Counted from the first letter of the stretch, positions 1-11,793 are shown. The stretch is DNA of 64,000 bases from Sphingomonas sp. JUb134 (GCF_004341505.2 NZ_SLYP02000001.1:400501-464500), one strand, 5' to 3'. Notes: generated by a model not told the origin, from the letters alone. A program made the numbers and translations.

Positions 1-2374
<2,374 letters not shown>

Positions 2375-3133
2375 TCAGCCGACCTTGCTGAGCCAGAAAG
2401 CGGCCAGGAAACCGGCGACGGCGATCAGGCCGGTATATTCATGCGTGTTCTCGGTCGCCTCCGGGATCATGGTGTCGACCAGCATGGCAAGGATCGCGCC
2501 CGCGGCAACAGCGGTGATCACCGCAACCAGATCCGCACTCGCGTCCGCCAGCAGCAGATTGCCGAGCAGCGCCGACAGCCCCGACGCAACCGCGATCGCG
2601 GTCCATACGCCGAAGATATAGGCGGTGGACCGCCCCGCCTTCTTCATGCCGGCGGCAGAAGAAAGACCCTCGGGGATGTTCGAAAGGAACACCGCGGCGA
2701 CCACCGTGGTGCTCACCCCCGTCCCGCCGATCAGGCTGATGCCGATGACGATCGACTCCGGAATGCCATCCAACAGGGCGCCCAGTGCGATGGCGCCGCC
2801 GCCCCCTTCGCTCGCGTGCGGCTGCGTCTCCGTACTCTCGGTTCCCGAGCGCTTGCGGTGCCGGGCGCCCCGGCGCGAGAGCCAGACGTTGCCGAAAGTG
2901 TAGAGGGCTGCACCGCCAACGAACCCGGCGGCGGTCGCACCGAGCCCGCCACGGGCGAACGCGTCGTCCATCAGATCGAAGGCCACGGCCGAAATGAGGA
3001 CGCCCGAGCCGATTGCCATCACGGCGGCGATCAGCCGCTGCGGCAGCTGCACCGCCCCGGCGATCGCCGCGCCGATCAGGAGTGCAGAGCCGCCGAGCAA
3101 GCCCCACAGCCCTGCCTCGAGCCAGCTCGGCAT
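2375..3133 (-). CDS. ZIP-family metal transporter-like membrane protein
   Basis: Integral membrane protein of about 252 residues with several hydrophobic segments and a charged cytoplasmic loop rich in Arg, Glu and Ser (residues about 68-90). The two core ZIP helices are recognisable as LDGIPESIVIG and FLSNIPEGLSS. In classical ZIP proteins these positions carry HNFPEG and HxIPEG; here the first His is Asp and the second is Ser, as in a divergent ZIP branch, so the metal specificity is open. The ATG at 3133 is preferred; a GTG sits one codon upstream (3136). It lies between gyrB and the DEAD-box helicase on the same strand, with no evident functional link. Confidence 0.8.
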   Translation of the reverse strand: MPSWLEAGLWGLLGGSALLIGAAIAGAVQLPQRLIAAVMAIGSGVLISAVAFDLMDDAFARGGLGATAAGFVGGAALYTFGNVWLSRRGARHRKRSGTESTETQPHASEGGGGAIALGALLDGIPESIVIGISLIGGTGVSTTVVAAVFLSNIPEGLSSAAGMKKAGRSTAYIFGVWTAIAVASGLSALLGNLLLADASADLVAVITAVAAGAILAMLVDTMIPEATENTHEYTGLIAVAGFLAAFWLSKVG

Positions 3134-3228
3134 CACCGCGCCCGCATCGTCAGGAAGGAAGCGCCACGCCGCATGGGCACCTCAACGCAGCAACGGCGCT
3201 TCGGTGCCCCGGAAAGTCGGTCGCGCCC

Positions 3229-4641
3229 TTAGCGCGCGACGCCCTGACCGCCGCCACCCGGACGACGACCGCGGCCGCCGCGACGCGGGCCACCCGGACG
3301 CGCACCGGCCGGACGCTCGCCTGCGGGCCGATCACCCGTCGGCTTGCCTTGGCCACCGCGCGACGGATTGCCGACCGGGCCACGGCCCGAGCCTGCCGGC
3401 TTGGCGCTGTGCGTGGCGCGCGGACGCGGCAGCTGGCGATCGCCCGGAGCGCGCTCGGGCCGATCGGGCGCATGCGGTGCGCGCGTCGCCTTGATGTTCG
3501 CCGCCTCGGCCAGGAAGTTCTCCGGCAGCGGCACCACCTCGATCTTCTGACGGGTCAGCTTCTCGATCTGGCGCAGATAGGGGCGTTCGTCCTCGGCGCA
3601 GAACGCAAAGGCGATGCCGTCGGCACCCGCGCGCGCGGTGCGGCCGATGCGGTGGACGTACTGCTCGGCCACGTTCGGCAGCTCGAAGTTGACGACATGG
3701 CTGACGCCCGAGACGTCGATGCCGCGCGCGGCGATGTCGGTCGCCACCAGGATCGGCACCTTGCCCGAACGGAACTCGCCGAGCGCACGCTCACGCTGCG
3801 GCTGCGACTTGTTGCCGTGGATCGCGTTGGAGGCGACGCCGTTGGCGGCCAGCAGCTTCACGACGCGGTCGGCGCCATGCTTGGTGCGGGTGAACACCAG
3901 CGAGCGATCGATCTTGTTGTTGCGGAAGAACAGGGTCAGCAGCGCCTGCTTTTCCTGCTGCTGCACGAAGGTGACGTACTGCTCGACGCGCTCGGCGGTG
4001 GAGGAGACGGGCGCCACCTTCACCTCGGCCGGGCTGGTCAGATACTTGTCGGCCAGGTCGCGGATGTCCTTGGGCATGGTGGCCGAGAAGAACAGCGTCT
4101 GGCGATCCTTGGGCACCATCGACACGATGCGGCGCAGCGCGTGAATGAAGCCCAGGTCGAGCATCTGGTCGGCCTCATCGAGCACCAGGATCTCGAGCTC
4201 GTTGAGTGCCAGGCAGCGCTGGTCGATCAGGTCGAGCAGGCGGCCCGGGGTGGCGACCAGGATATCGACGCCGGCGGCCACGTCGCGGATGTTGCGGGCG
4301 ACGGGCACGCCGCCGAACACGGTCGCGACGTTCAGCTTGGTATACTTGGCATAGGTGCGCGCATTGTCGGCGATCTGGCTGACCAGCTCGCGCGTCGGCG
4401 CCAGCACCAGCATCCGGCACCGCATTGGCTTGCGGCGGACGTTGGCCTTCACCAGCAGGTCGAGCGAGGGCAGCACGAAAGCCGCGGTCTTGCCGGTGCC
4501 GGTCTGGGCGATACCGAGCAGGTCGCGCTGCTCCAGCACGATCGGGATGGCGTCGCGCTGAATCGGCGTCGGCTCGGTGTAATTCTTCTCGGCCAGGGCA
4601 TCGAGAAGCGGCTTGGAAAGACCAAGGGACTGGAAGGACAT
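3229..4641 (-). CDS. DEAD-box ATP-dependent RNA helicase (RhlE-like)
   Basis: RNA helicase of 470 residues, probably acting in ribosome assembly or RNA turnover. Motifs occur in order: Q motif around EPTPIQRDAIP, Walker A AQTGTGKT, PTRELVSQ, TPGRLLDL, DEAD, SAT, the helicase C motif ATDIAARGIDVSG and HRIGRTARAG. The C-terminal 90 residues are a low-complexity tail rich in Arg, Gly and Pro, typical of RhlE-type enzymes and thought to bind RNA. The start at 4641 (MSFQSLGLSK) is chosen because the family begins there; the open frame continues upstream only because of the GC-rich sequence. The 188 bases between this gene and recF hold an eight-A tract (4700-4707) but no recognised gene. Confidence 0.95.
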   Translation of the reverse strand: MSFQSLGLSKPLLDALAEKNYTEPTPIQRDAIPIVLEQRDLLGIAQTGTGKTAAFVLPSLDLLVKANVRRKPMRCRMLVLAPTRELVSQIADNARTYAKYTKLNVATVFGGVPVARNIRDVAAGVDILVATPGRLLDLIDQRCLALNELEILVLDEADQMLDLGFIHALRRIVSMVPKDRQTLFFSATMPKDIRDLADKYLTSPAEVKVAPVSSTAERVEQYVTFVQQQEKQALLTLFFRNNKIDRSLVFTRTKHGADRVVKLLAANGVASNAIHGNKSQPQRERALGEFRSGKVPILVATDIAARGIDVSGVSHVVNFELPNVAEQYVHRIGRTARAGADGIAFAFCAEDERPYLRQIEKLTRQKIEVVPLPENFLAEAANIKATRAPHAPDRPERAPGDRQLPRPRATHSAKPAGSGRGPVGNPSRGGQGKPTGDRPAGERPAGARPGGPRRGGRGRRPGGGGQGVAR

Positions 4642-4829
4642 GGAATACCTGTCAGTAGCCGGCACGCGCGGCCAGACGGCACGCACGGGAAGGCGGGGCA
4701 AAAAAAATGCGACCCGCGTGACTTGGGAAGCCGGTGGAGCGCGACGCGAGCCTCGGCCGCAAGGCCGGATCACGCTGCTTGTTTGAAGCGTCGCTGCGGT
4801 GTGGCAGATGCGCCCGCCACCCCGAAAAG

Positions 4830-5903
4830 TCAAGGTTGCGGCCCGACCACCCGTCCATCGACGACGTGGAACCGCGTCGCCTCTGTCCCGATCGCGTCGA
4901 ACAAGCCTGGCTCGGTGCCGGTCAACCAGACCTGGCCGCCGCCTGCCAGCCGCTCGAACAATGCCGCCCGGCGGCCGGGATCGAGATGCGCCGCCACCTC
5001 GTCGAGCAGCAGCAGCGGCGGGCGCCCGGCCCGCTCCGCGACCAGTGCGGCATGGGCAAGCACCAGCCCCAGCAGCAGCGCCTTTTGCTCGCCCGTCGAG
5101 CAGCGATGCGCCGCCTGTCCCTTTTCCAGGTGCACCACCGCCAGGTCGGACCGATGCGGCCCCGCCAGCGTCCGCCCCGCCGCCGCGTCGCGGGAGCGCC
5201 CGGCGGCGAGTTCCGCCCGCAGCCGATCGGCATCGCCGCCCCACCCCTCGATCGAGAGCCCGGCCCGCGGGAAGGCACCGGCGGGGCTCGCCGCGATCCG
5301 CTCTGCCAGCATGGTCACCGTCGTCCGGCGCGCCGCATCAACCGCCGCGCCATGTTCGGCGATCCGCGCCTCCAGCGCCGCCAGCCACTCGGGATCGGCC
5401 GGGCGATCGTCGGCCAGCAGCCGGTTGCGCTCGCGCATCGCCGCTTCGTAGCGGCTGGCGTGGTTGGCATGGCCGGGTGCGAGCGCCAGCGCCAGGCGGT
5501 CGAGGAAGCGCCGACGCTCGCCCGCGGGTTCGACAAACAGCCGGTCCATCGCCGGGGTCAGCCACAGCACCGTCAGCCACTCGGCCAGCGCCATGGCCGT
5601 CGCGGGCGCGCCGTTGATCCGCACCAGCCGCCGCTCGGGCGCATCGGGGCGGGTGCCGGTGCCCAGCGCGGTGTCGTCCACCAGCACCGCTGCCACGCCA
5701 AAGCCACCGCTGCCGCCCTGGCGCGCCATCTCGGACAAGGGCACGCGCCGGAGGCCGCGACCCGGCGCCAGCAGCGACACCGCTTCCAGCACGTTGGTCT
5801 TGCCCGCCCCATTGTCCCCGGACAGCACGACGAAGCCCGGCCCGGGTGCGAGCACCGCGTCGGCATGGTTGCGAAAGTCGGTGAGGGACAGGCGCGCGAG
5901 CAT
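4830..5903 (-). CDS. recF: DNA replication and repair protein RecF
   Basis: SMC-like ATPase that helps load RecA at single-strand gaps (RecFOR pathway). 357 residues, the usual length. Walker A is [13 protein letters not shown] near residue 29, the ABC-type signature is [13 protein letters not shown] near 270, and Walker B is [14 protein letters not shown] near 300. The N-terminal [14 protein letters not shown] is the classical RecF opening. The ATG at 5903 is supported by that N-terminus. It is separated from dnaN (start 7641) by a small lipoprotein gene on the opposite strand and a hairpin repeat, so the ancestral dnaN-recF operon is broken here. Confidence 0.97.
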   Translation of the reverse strand: MLARLSLTDFRNHADAVLAPGPGFVVLSGDNGAGKTNVLEAVSLLAPGRGLRRVPLSEMARQGGSGGFGVAAVLVDDTALGTGTRPDAPERRLVRINGAPATAMALAEWLTVLWLTPAMDRLFVEPAGERRRFLDRLALALAPGHANHASRYEAAMRERNRLLADDRPADPEWLAALEARIAEHGAAVDAARRTTVTMLAERIAASPAGAFPRAGLSIEGWGGDADRLRAELAAGRSRDAAAGRTLAGPHRSDLAVVHLEKGQAAHRCSTGEQKALLLGLVLAHAALVAERAGRPPLLLLDEVAAHLDPGRRAALFERLAGGGQVWLTGTEPGLFDAIGTEATRFHVVDGRVVGPQP

Positions 5904-6001
5904 CGTTGGCGCCGCTGTAGCGCAAGCCGCGCCCCAGCGCGACGCAACCTTCCGGCCCGCAGGGAATTGCCTTCAGCGGAACGATGAAAAAGGGGACGGT
6001 G

Positions 6002-6340
6002 ATGCGGAAATGGTGGATTGCGGCGGCAGCACTGGCAGTGGCGGCCTGTGGGGCGCAGACGCCGCAGGAGCGCGAGGCTGACCAACTGCGCGATGCCGCA
6101 GAGGCGCAGGCCGACGCCATCGAGGCGCAGGCTGGAAACGTGTCGGCAGGCATGAAGGCCGAGGCCGAGCAGCTGCGCCAGCAGGCCGGCCAGGGCGGCG
6201 GCTATGATGCCCAGCGCTTGCAGGTCCGCGCCGAAGCCCGCGAACGCGAGGCCAAGCTGGTCGAGGAACAGGCCGAGGCAAAGGCCCGCGCCGTCCGCGA
6301 CGAGGGCAAGGCAAAGGCCAGCGCGCTGCTGGCGAAATAG
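6002..6340 (+). CDS. Small alanine/glutamate-rich lipoprotein
   Basis: 112-residue predicted outer- or inner-membrane lipoprotein. The N-terminus MRKWWIAAAALAVAACG is a short signal peptide with a lipobox ending in Cys near residue 17. The mature part is almost entirely Ala, Glu, Gln, Arg and Lys with heptad-like spacing (EREADQLRDAAEAQAD and similar), suggesting a coiled-coil helix. An upstream ATG at 5984 is in frame, but starting at 6002 gives a normal signal peptide. It sits alone between recF and dnaN on the opposite strand. No specific function can be assigned. Confidence 0.75.
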   Translation: MRKWWIAAAALAVAACGAQTPQEREADQLRDAAEAQADAIEAQAGNVSAGMKAEAEQLRQQAGQGGGYDAQRLQVRAEAREREAKLVEEQAEAKARAVRDEGKAKASALLAK

Positions 6341-6387
6341 GGGCCGGCCGGTCAGGGCGCAGCGAGGCCTGCGTCCTTTAGCACCTG

Positions 6388-6485
6388 TACCCCGGCGAAG
6401 GCCGGGCCCCAGTTGGGAAGCATCGGCGAGGAGCGCGTGGCCTTACCGCGTGCGCGGCAACTGGACCCCGGCCTTCGCCGGGGTA
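6388..6485. repeat. Inverted hairpin repeat (family A, CCCCGGCGAAGGCCGGGG core)
   Basis: Two 28-base arms, 6388-6415 and 6458-6485, are inverted copies matching at 26 of 28 positions, separated by 42 bases. Each arm itself contains the small palindrome ccccggc-gaag-gccgggg. Related copies lie at 46831-46904 and 54029-54060. It fills most of the gap between the lipoprotein gene and the convergent dnaN 3' end, so it could form a large stem-loop in transcripts from either side. It resembles REP-like intergenic repeats. Confidence 0.85.
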
Positions 6486-6522
6486 CCGGATGGGTCAGGG
6501 TGCAGGAGAGCCGAAGCCCGCC

Positions 6523-7641
6523 TCACACCCGCATCGGCATCAGCACGTACAGCGCCGGCGACTTGTCGTTCTCGCGGATCAGCGTCGGGGCTGCCGCGTC
6601 CGCCAGGTGCACCTCGCAGAGGTCGCCCTCGATCTGGCCCAGGATGTCGAGCAGGTAGCGGCTGTTGAAGCCGATCTCGAACGGCAGCGCGCTATAGTCG
6701 CCGGGCACTTCCTCGGCAGCCGCGCCGTTCTCGGGGCTGGTCACCGACAGCGTGATCTTGTCGCGATCGAGCGCCATCTTCACCGCGCGGGTCTTCTCCG
6801 TGGCGATGGTCGACACGCGGTCGACGCCTTCCATGAAGCTCTTCGGGTCGAGCTTGAGGAGCTTGTCGTTCGCGGTCGGGATGACGCGCGAATAGTCCGG
6901 GAAGGTGCCGTCGATCAGCTTGGAGGTGAGGATCGCCTGGCCGAGGTCGAACCGGATCTTGGAACCCGACAGCGACACGCCGACCGATCCGTCAACCTCT
7001 TCGAGCAGCTTGCGCAGCTCGGCCACGCACTTGCGCGGCACGATCACGTCCGGCATCTTTTCGGCGCCTTCCGGGCGCGGCAGCGTCACGCGTGCCAGCC
7101 GGTGGCCGTCGGTGGCCGCCGCCTTCAGCACCGGCTCGCCGCTCGCATCCTCGGACACGTGCAGGAAGATGCCGTTCAGATAATAGCGCGTTTCCTCGGT
7201 CGAGATCGCGAAGCGCGTCTTGTCGATGATCTGCTTGAGCATTTCCGCCGGCAGTTCGAACTGCGTCGGCAGCTCGCCCTCGGCGATCACCGGAAAATCG
7301 TCGCGCGGCAGCGTCGCCAGGTTGAAACGGGCGCGGCCCGCGACCACCGTCAGCCGGCCCTCGGCCGCCGACAGCTGCACCTGGGCGCCCTCGGGCAGCT
7401 TGCGCGCGATGTCGAACAGCGTGTGCGCCGAAACCGTGATCGCGCCGGGCTGGTCGACCGCCGCTGCGATCGTCTCGTCGATCTGCAGATCGAGATCGGT
7501 CGCCATCAGCCGCATCGAGCCGTTCTCGGCCGCCTCGATCAGCACGTTCGACAGGATCGGAATCGTGTTCCGCCGCTCGACGACGGATTGGACGTGGCTC
7601 AGCCCCTTCAACAGGGTCGCGCGTTCGATCGTCGCCTTCAT
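6523..7641 (-). CDS. dnaN: DNA polymerase III sliding clamp (beta subunit)
   Basis: 372-residue processivity clamp that dimerises around DNA and tethers DNA polymerase III and repair factors. The N-terminus MKATIERATLLKGLSHVQSVVERRNTIPILSN (start to about residue 31) and the C-terminal ALYVLMPMRV, which forms part of the hydrophobic partner-binding cleft, are both characteristic. Length matches the family. The ATG at 7641 is preceded by a GAAAAG ribosome-binding site; a longer open frame upstream lacks homology-like sequence. It is on the same strand as recF and gyrB but far from them; dnaA is not in the window. Confidence 0.98.
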   Translation of the reverse strand: MKATIERATLLKGLSHVQSVVERRNTIPILSNVLIEAAENGSMRLMATDLDLQIDETIAAAVDQPGAITVSAHTLFDIARKLPEGAQVQLSAAEGRLTVVAGRARFNLATLPRDDFPVIAEGELPTQFELPAEMLKQIIDKTRFAISTEETRYYLNGIFLHVSEDASGEPVLKAAATDGHRLARVTLPRPEGAEKMPDVIVPRKCVAELRKLLEEVDGSVGVSLSGSKIRFDLGQAILTSKLIDGTFPDYSRVIPTANDKLLKLDPKSFMEGVDRVSTIATEKTRAVKMALDRDKITLSVTSPENGAAAEEVPGDYSALPFEIGFNSRYLLDILGQIEGDLCEVHLADAAAPTLIRENDKSPALYVLMPMRV

Positions 7642-7723
7642 CTTTTCAAAACCCCCGGGCGCCCGCCCTAGTCCTGGCCACCCGGTCGGGTGGGATTGGT
7701 CCGTTGTCTCACCTCTAGCGCGC

Positions 7724-7754
7724 AAAAAAGGGCCGGAGCAAGCTGCTCCGGCCC
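7724..7754 (-). terminator. Rho-independent terminator of the beta-barrel protein gene
   Basis: A perfect 11-bp stem (7730-7740 with 7744-7754, GGGCCGGAGCA arm, loop of three bases) is followed on the minus strand by six U residues (complement of 7724-7729). It lies 67 bases past the stop of the gene ending at 7822 and just ahead of dnaN, insulating the two. Confidence 0.9.
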
Positions 7755-7821
7755 TCCTTGTTTCCGATTGCGCATGCCGTCTGCGGGGTATGGCCCTGAC
7801 GGCGCGGCAAGCGGCGCTCGC

Positions 7822-8475
7822 TTAGAAGCGCATGCCGACGCCGACCAGCACCTGGTGACGGTCGGTATCCACGTCGAAGCTGTCGGTCGTGTTGCCGTCG
7901 AAGCGGAAGTCCGCGCTCGAATAGTTCGAGTAGCGGTACTCGAGCTTGGCATAGGTGTTGGTGCCGATCGACTGCTCCACGCCGGCGCCGACGCGATAGC
8001 CGTCCAGCTCATAGTTGCGGTCGAGGTCCACGTCGCCGTTCACGCCCTGCACGTTCAGCTTGGCGTTGGTGTAGCCGGCCTTGGCATAGACCAGGGTCTG
8101 CGGCGTCGCGAGGATACCGGCGCGCACGCCGACATAGATGTCGCGGCCCGGTGCCACGCGGCCATAGCCGAAGTAGTTCGGATCGCGCGTGTCGGTCTTG
8201 GTCTTGCCGGTCGAGTCGGTCAGTTCCGCCTCGAGGCCCAGCACGGCGCCGGAAACGGCGAAGTCATAGCCGACGTCCACACCATAGAGGAAACCGTCCA
8301 CGGTCTGGTCGTCGCCGTCGATATCCGAATCCTCGCTGCTGCCCGGACGAACCGCGTCATAACCCGCGACCACGCCGACGCGCGGGCCGGTGAAGTTCGG
8401 GTTGACGTCCTGCGCCATCGCCGGGGCGGCGAATGCGGAGGAAGCGGCCAGCAGGCCCAGAGCGACGTAACGCAT
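7822..8475 (-). CDS. Outer-membrane beta-barrel protein (opacity/OmpA-like porin family)
   Basis: 217-residue secreted protein with a clear signal peptide (MRYVALGLLAASSAFAAPAMAQ, cleaved near residue 22). The mature part has alternating polar and aromatic/hydrophobic strands (VGVVAGYDAV, GVDVGYDFAV, YAKAGYTNAKL, YAKLEYRYSNY) and ends with HQVLVGVGMRF, a C-terminal aromatic residue typical of BAM-inserted barrels. The size suits an eight-stranded barrel. The ATG at 8475 has an AGGAGT ribosome-binding site at 8481-8486. It is transcribed alone, ending in a strong terminator. The role is probably structural or surface-related; no substrate can be read from the sequence. Confidence 0.88.
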   Translation of the reverse strand: MRYVALGLLAASSAFAAPAMAQDVNPNFTGPRVGVVAGYDAVRPGSSEDSDIDGDDQTVDGFLYGVDVGYDFAVSGAVLGLEAELTDSTGKTKTDTRDPNYFGYGRVAPGRDIYVGVRAGILATPQTLVYAKAGYTNAKLNVQGVNGDVDLDRNYELDGYRVGAGVEQSIGTNTYAKLEYRYSNYSSADFRFDGNTTDSFDVDTDRHQVLVGVGMRF

Positions 8476-8610
8476 AACAAACTCCTGAATTGCTGCCCGA
8501 GGTACGCCGGGCACAGCGCTCAAATAGGCGACGCGCCGGCAGGTTTCATGAACCCCAGCTAAACAGGGATTTTCGTTGCATTCGCGCAACAGGGGCTTGA
8601 AAGCAGGGCC

Positions 8611-9267
8611 ATGGTGAACAAGGCACGGCAGGGGCGCGACTTCATCGCGCGGCATGGCGAGACGGTCTACAACGTGGCCCGGCGCATGCAGGGCGACCAC
8701 CTCCACATTCCGCTCACGCGCGCCGGTTTTGCCCAGGCGGATGCGATGGGGGCCGCGCTTCGGACGCTGCTCGGGCCGAAGCCGAAGCTGACGCTGTGGG
8801 CGTCGACCGCGGGCCGCGCGCTCCAGACGCTGGCGATCATCGCCGAACATCTCGAGCTCGACTGGCACCAGGCACGCACGGACGCGCGGCTCGTCGAGAT
8901 CGGCATGGGGCAGTGGACGGGGCGCTACTATCGCGATGTCGCGGCCGAATCGCCCGACTTCATGGACTATAAGCATCGCCTCTACCGCCGCCCGCCGCCG
9001 GGCGGGGAGTGGTATGATGCCATCGCGGCGCGGGTGTCGGGCTGGCTTGCCGATACCGCCGAGGATCCCGGCGACCGGCTGGTGATCATGCACGGTATGT
9101 CGAGCCGCGTGCTGCGCGGGGTCATGACCGGCCTGGACGTGATGCCGCAGTTCGCCGCGCCCGTCGCGCCCGACCTGCCGCAGGGTTCGATCGTCCGGAT
9201 CGAACACGGCGTCGAGACGGTCGTGCATCTCGGCAGCGGCGACATCGCGCACTCGGCGCCGGCATGA
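8611..9267 (+). CDS. Histidine phosphatase family protein
   Basis: 218-residue member of the phosphoglycerate mutase-like histidine phosphatase family. The catalytic RHGET motif occurs at FIARHGETVYN (residues 11-21), where the His is phosphorylated in catalysis. A conserved arginine follows in STAGRALQT, and the second histidine lies in VIMHGMSSRVLRG near residue 150. The substrate cannot be deduced. It overlaps the next gene by four bases (ATGA), suggesting translational coupling, and rlmN follows shortly after. Confidence 0.88.
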   Translation: MVNKARQGRDFIARHGETVYNVARRMQGDHLHIPLTRAGFAQADAMGAALRTLLGPKPKLTLWASTAGRALQTLAIIAEHLELDWHQARTDARLVEIGMGQWTGRYYRDVAAESPDFMDYKHRLYRRPPPGGEWYDAIAARVSGWLADTAEDPGDRLVIMHGMSSRVLRGVMTGLDVMPQFAAPVAPDLPQGSIVRIEHGVETVVHLGSGDIAHSAPA

Positions 9268-9749
9268 TCGCAACGCTGCTGGCGGCAGCCGCACTCGCGC
9301 AGGTGCCGGCTGCCGCATCGCCGGCGCGGCGCACCCTCGGCATCTTCGAGCGCTGGGGCGCCTTCGCCGACGCCGCCCCACGGCGCTGCTATGCGATCGC
9401 GAAGCCGATCTCGCGGCGGACCGCGCTCTATCCGTTCGCCAGCGTCGCGACCTGGCCCGGTGCCCACGCCCGCAGCCAACTCCACCTTCGGCTCAGCCGG
9501 CGGCGTGCGCCCTCGGCGCAAGTGACGCTTTCCGTCGGCGATCGTCGCTTCCCGCTGCGCGCCGGAACGCTGGACGCCTGGGCGCCGGACGCCGCCGCCG
9601 ATCGCGCGATCGTGTCCGCGATGCGCTCCGCGCGCAGCATGAGCGTGGAGAGCCTGGCCGAGGGCGGCCGTCCGTTCGTGGACGTCTATGCGCTGAAGGG
9701 CGCAGCGACCGCGATCGACGCGGCGGCACTCGCCTGCCTGCCCGGGTAG
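9264..9749 (+). CDS. IalB-like periplasmic protein
   Basis: 161-residue protein starting with a short hydrophobic signal-like segment (MIATLLAAAALAQVPAAAS). The mature region has the layout of the invasion-associated locus B family: a Trp near the start, then FADAAPRRCYAIAKP, a central beta-rich part with SVGDRRFPLRAG, and a late Cys (LACLPG) that could pair with the first. The exact role of such proteins in free-living alphaproteobacteria is unknown. The ATG overlaps the phosphatase stop by four bases and rlmN begins 66 bases downstream, so all three may share a transcript. Confidence 0.7.
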   Translation: MIATLLAAAALAQVPAAASPARRTLGIFERWGAFADAAPRRCYAIAKPISRRTALYPFASVATWPGAHARSQLHLRLSRRRAPSAQVTLSVGDRRFPLRAGTLDAWAPDAAADRAIVSAMRSARSMSVESLAEGGRPFVDVYALKGAATAIDAAALACLPG

Positions 9750-9815
9750 CCTGTCCCGAAACGAGGCCAGCGGCGGGCATGGAAATTGCCTGCAAATTCG
9801 ACTATATGCGCGCCC

Positions 9816-11030
9816 ATGCTGACAGTGTCGACGCCGCCGATGCCCATTCCGGGGCACATCGATCCCGTGCCCGTGCCCCGCGCCGCGGCCAAGGCGCCGC
9901 GCCCCGACGGCCGCGTCGACCTGGTCGGGCTGTCCAAGCCTGCGATCCGCGAGGCGCTGGAAACTGCGGGCATGGAGCCGAAACAGGCGAAGCTTCGCGC
10001 CAAGCAGCTGTGGCACTGGATCTACAACCGCGGCGCCACCGAATTCTCGGCAATGACCGACATCGCCAAGGCGCAGCACCCGTGGCTGGCCCAGCGCTTC
10101 GTCGTCGGCCGGCCGGAGGTGGTCGAGGCGCAGGTCTCGTCCGATGGTACGCGCAAGTGGCTGCTGCGCTCGCCCGACGGGCAGGATTACGAGATGGTGT
10201 TCATCCCGGACGCCGACCGCGGCACGCTGTGCGTCTCCAGCCAGGTGGGCTGCACGCTCAACTGCCGCTTCTGCCACACCGGCACGATGCGGCTGGTGCG
10301 CAACCTGACCGCGGGCGAGATCGTCGGCCAGGTGATGCTCGCGCGCGACGCGCTCGGCGAATGGCCGTCGAGCCCGGAAGGGCGCATGCTCACCAACATC
10401 GTGATGATGGGCATGGGCGAGCCGCTCTATAACTTCGACGAGGTCAAGACGGGCCTCCAGATCGTCATGGATGGCGACGGTCTCGCCCTGTCCAAGCGCC
10501 GCATCACTCTCTCCACCTCTGGCGTGGTGCCGATGATGGCGCGCGCGGGCGAGGAGATCGGCGTGAACCTGGCGGTCTCGCTCCACGCCGTGACCAAAGA
10601 AGTGCGCGACGAGATCGTGCCGCTCAACAAGAAGTACGGCATCGAGGAGCTGCTGCAGGCCTGCGCCGACTATCCCGGCGCCAACAACGCGCGGCGCATC
10701 ACCTTCGAATATGTGATGCTCAAGGACAAGAACGACAGCGACGCCGACGCGCACGAGCTCGTCCGCCTGCTGCGCAAGTACCAGCTGCCGGCCAAGGTCA
10801 ACCTGATCCCGTTCAATCCCTGGCCGGGTGCGCCGTACGAATGCTCGACGCCGGATCGGGTCAACGCCTTTTCCGACATCGTGTTCGAAGCGGGCATTTC
10901 CGCGCCGGTGCGCCGCCCGCGCGGCCGCGACATCGACGCCGCCTGCGGCCAGCTCAAAACCGCCGCCGAGAAGAAGAGCCGCGCGCAGCTGGATCGCGAG
11001 GCCGAGGAGAAGATGGCGGCGCTCGGCTGA
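9816..11030 (+). CDS. rlmN: Dual-specificity 23S rRNA/tRNA (adenine-C2) methyltransferase
   Basis: Radical-SAM enzyme that methylates C2 of A2503 in 23S rRNA and A37 in some tRNAs. The 404-residue product carries [11 protein letters not shown], whose three cysteines bind the 4Fe-4S cluster, the SAM-binding GMGEP, and the C-terminal DIDAACGQL that includes the resolving cysteine. Family members fold an N-terminal helical accessory domain (here [17 protein letters not shown]) before the TIM barrel. The ATG at 9816 was chosen; an in-frame ATG at 9840 is also possible because the first residues are poorly conserved. A TauE-like permease follows after seven bases. Confidence 0.97.
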   Translation: MLTVSTPPMPIPGHIDPVPVPRAAAKAPRPDGRVDLVGLSKPAIREALETAGMEPKQAKLRAKQLWHWIYNRGATEFSAMTDIAKAQHPWLAQRFVVGRPEVVEAQVSSDGTRKWLLRSPDGQDYEMVFIPDADRGTLCVSSQVGCTLNCRFCHTGTMRLVRNLTAGEIVGQVMLARDALGEWPSSPEGRMLTNIVMMGMGEPLYNFDEVKTGLQIVMDGDGLALSKRRITLSTSGVVPMMARAGEEIGVNLAVSLHAVTKEVRDEIVPLNKKYGIEELLQACADYPGANNARRITFEYVMLKDKNDSDADAHELVRLLRKYQLPAKVNLIPFNPWPGAPYECSTPDRVNAFSDIVFEAGISAPVRRPRGRDIDAACGQLKTAAEKKSRAQLDREAEEKMAALG

Positions 11031-11037
11031 GCCCGTC

Positions 11038-11793
11038 ATGGACTGGAGTGTCATCGGGCTTGCCGCCCTGGCCGGCTGTGTCGGCGGCGCGATGAACGCG
11101 CTCGCCGGCGGGGGCGCCTTCGCAACCATGCCGGCGCTGGTCGGGATCGGGCTCCCCGCCACGATTGCGAATGCCACCAGCAACGTCGCGATGCAGCCTG
11201 CCGCCATGGCGAGCGCCTGGACCTACCGCCGCGGACTCGCGCCGCTGGGCGGCCTTTCGATCCGGCTGCTGAACAGCGTCAACTTCGTGGCGGCGCTGGT
11301 CGGCAGCTATCTGCTGGTCGTGACACCGCCAACGGCGTTCGACGTGATCGTCCCCTGGCTGCTGCTCTTTGCGTTCGGAGCCATCGCTGCCGGCCAGCGC
11401 GGCGCCGCCTGGCTGCGTGCCCATGCAACGATCGGCCCGCGCACGCTGATCGCTGCCCAGCTGCTGCTCGGCGTCTATGGCGGCTATTTCGGGGGCGGCA
11501 TCGGCATGATGATGACGGCGGTCTTCGGGCTGCTGGTCGGCACCGATCCCAAGCGGATGGCCGCACCCCGCACGCTGATCCTCGCCACTGCGAACCTGGC
11601 CGCCGCCGGCGTGTTCGCGGCCTTTGGCATGGTCGCCTGGGCAGCCTGCATCCCCATGCTCCTGGGCGGCATCCTGGGCGGCTGGGGCGGCGCCTGGCTG
11701 GGCGATCGCCTGTCGGCGCGCACCATCCGGCTCTGGACCATGGCGGTGACCGGCGTCACCACCGCCGCCTTCTTCTGGCGCGCCTACGGCTGA
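11038..11793 (+). CDS. TauE/SafE-family membrane permease
   Basis: 251-residue polytopic membrane protein, about eight hydrophobic segments, of the sulfite exporter TauE/SafE family (anion or sulfur-compound export; substrate unknown here). The family-typical duplicated pattern is visible: AGGGAFATMPALVGIGLP with ANATSNVAMQP in the first half and YGGYFGGGIGMMMTAVF with ILATANLAAAG in the second. It begins seven bases after rlmN and its TGA ends exactly one base before the stop of the convergent dioxygenase-like gene. Confidence 0.88.
   Translation: MDWSVIGLAALAGCVGGAMNALAGGGAFATMPALVGIGLPATIANATSNVAMQPAAMASAWTYRRGLAPLGGLSIRLLNSVNFVAALVGSYLLVVTPPTAFDVIVPWLLLFAFGAIAAGQRGAAWLRAHATIGPRTLIAAQLLLGVYGGYFGGGIGMMMTAVFGLLVGTDPKRMAAPRTLILATANLAAAGVFAAFGMVAWAACIPMLLGGILGGWGGAWLGDRLSARTIRLWTMAVTGVTTAAFFWRAYG

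Noticed and set aside
4700..4707. Eight-A tract as recF terminator
   Set aside because: On the minus strand it gives eight T, but no convincing stem precedes it.
3013..5451. Plus-strand open frame of about 810 codons
   Set aside because: Antisense to the DEAD-box helicase and recF, low-complexity Arg/Ala/Ser translation, no domain.
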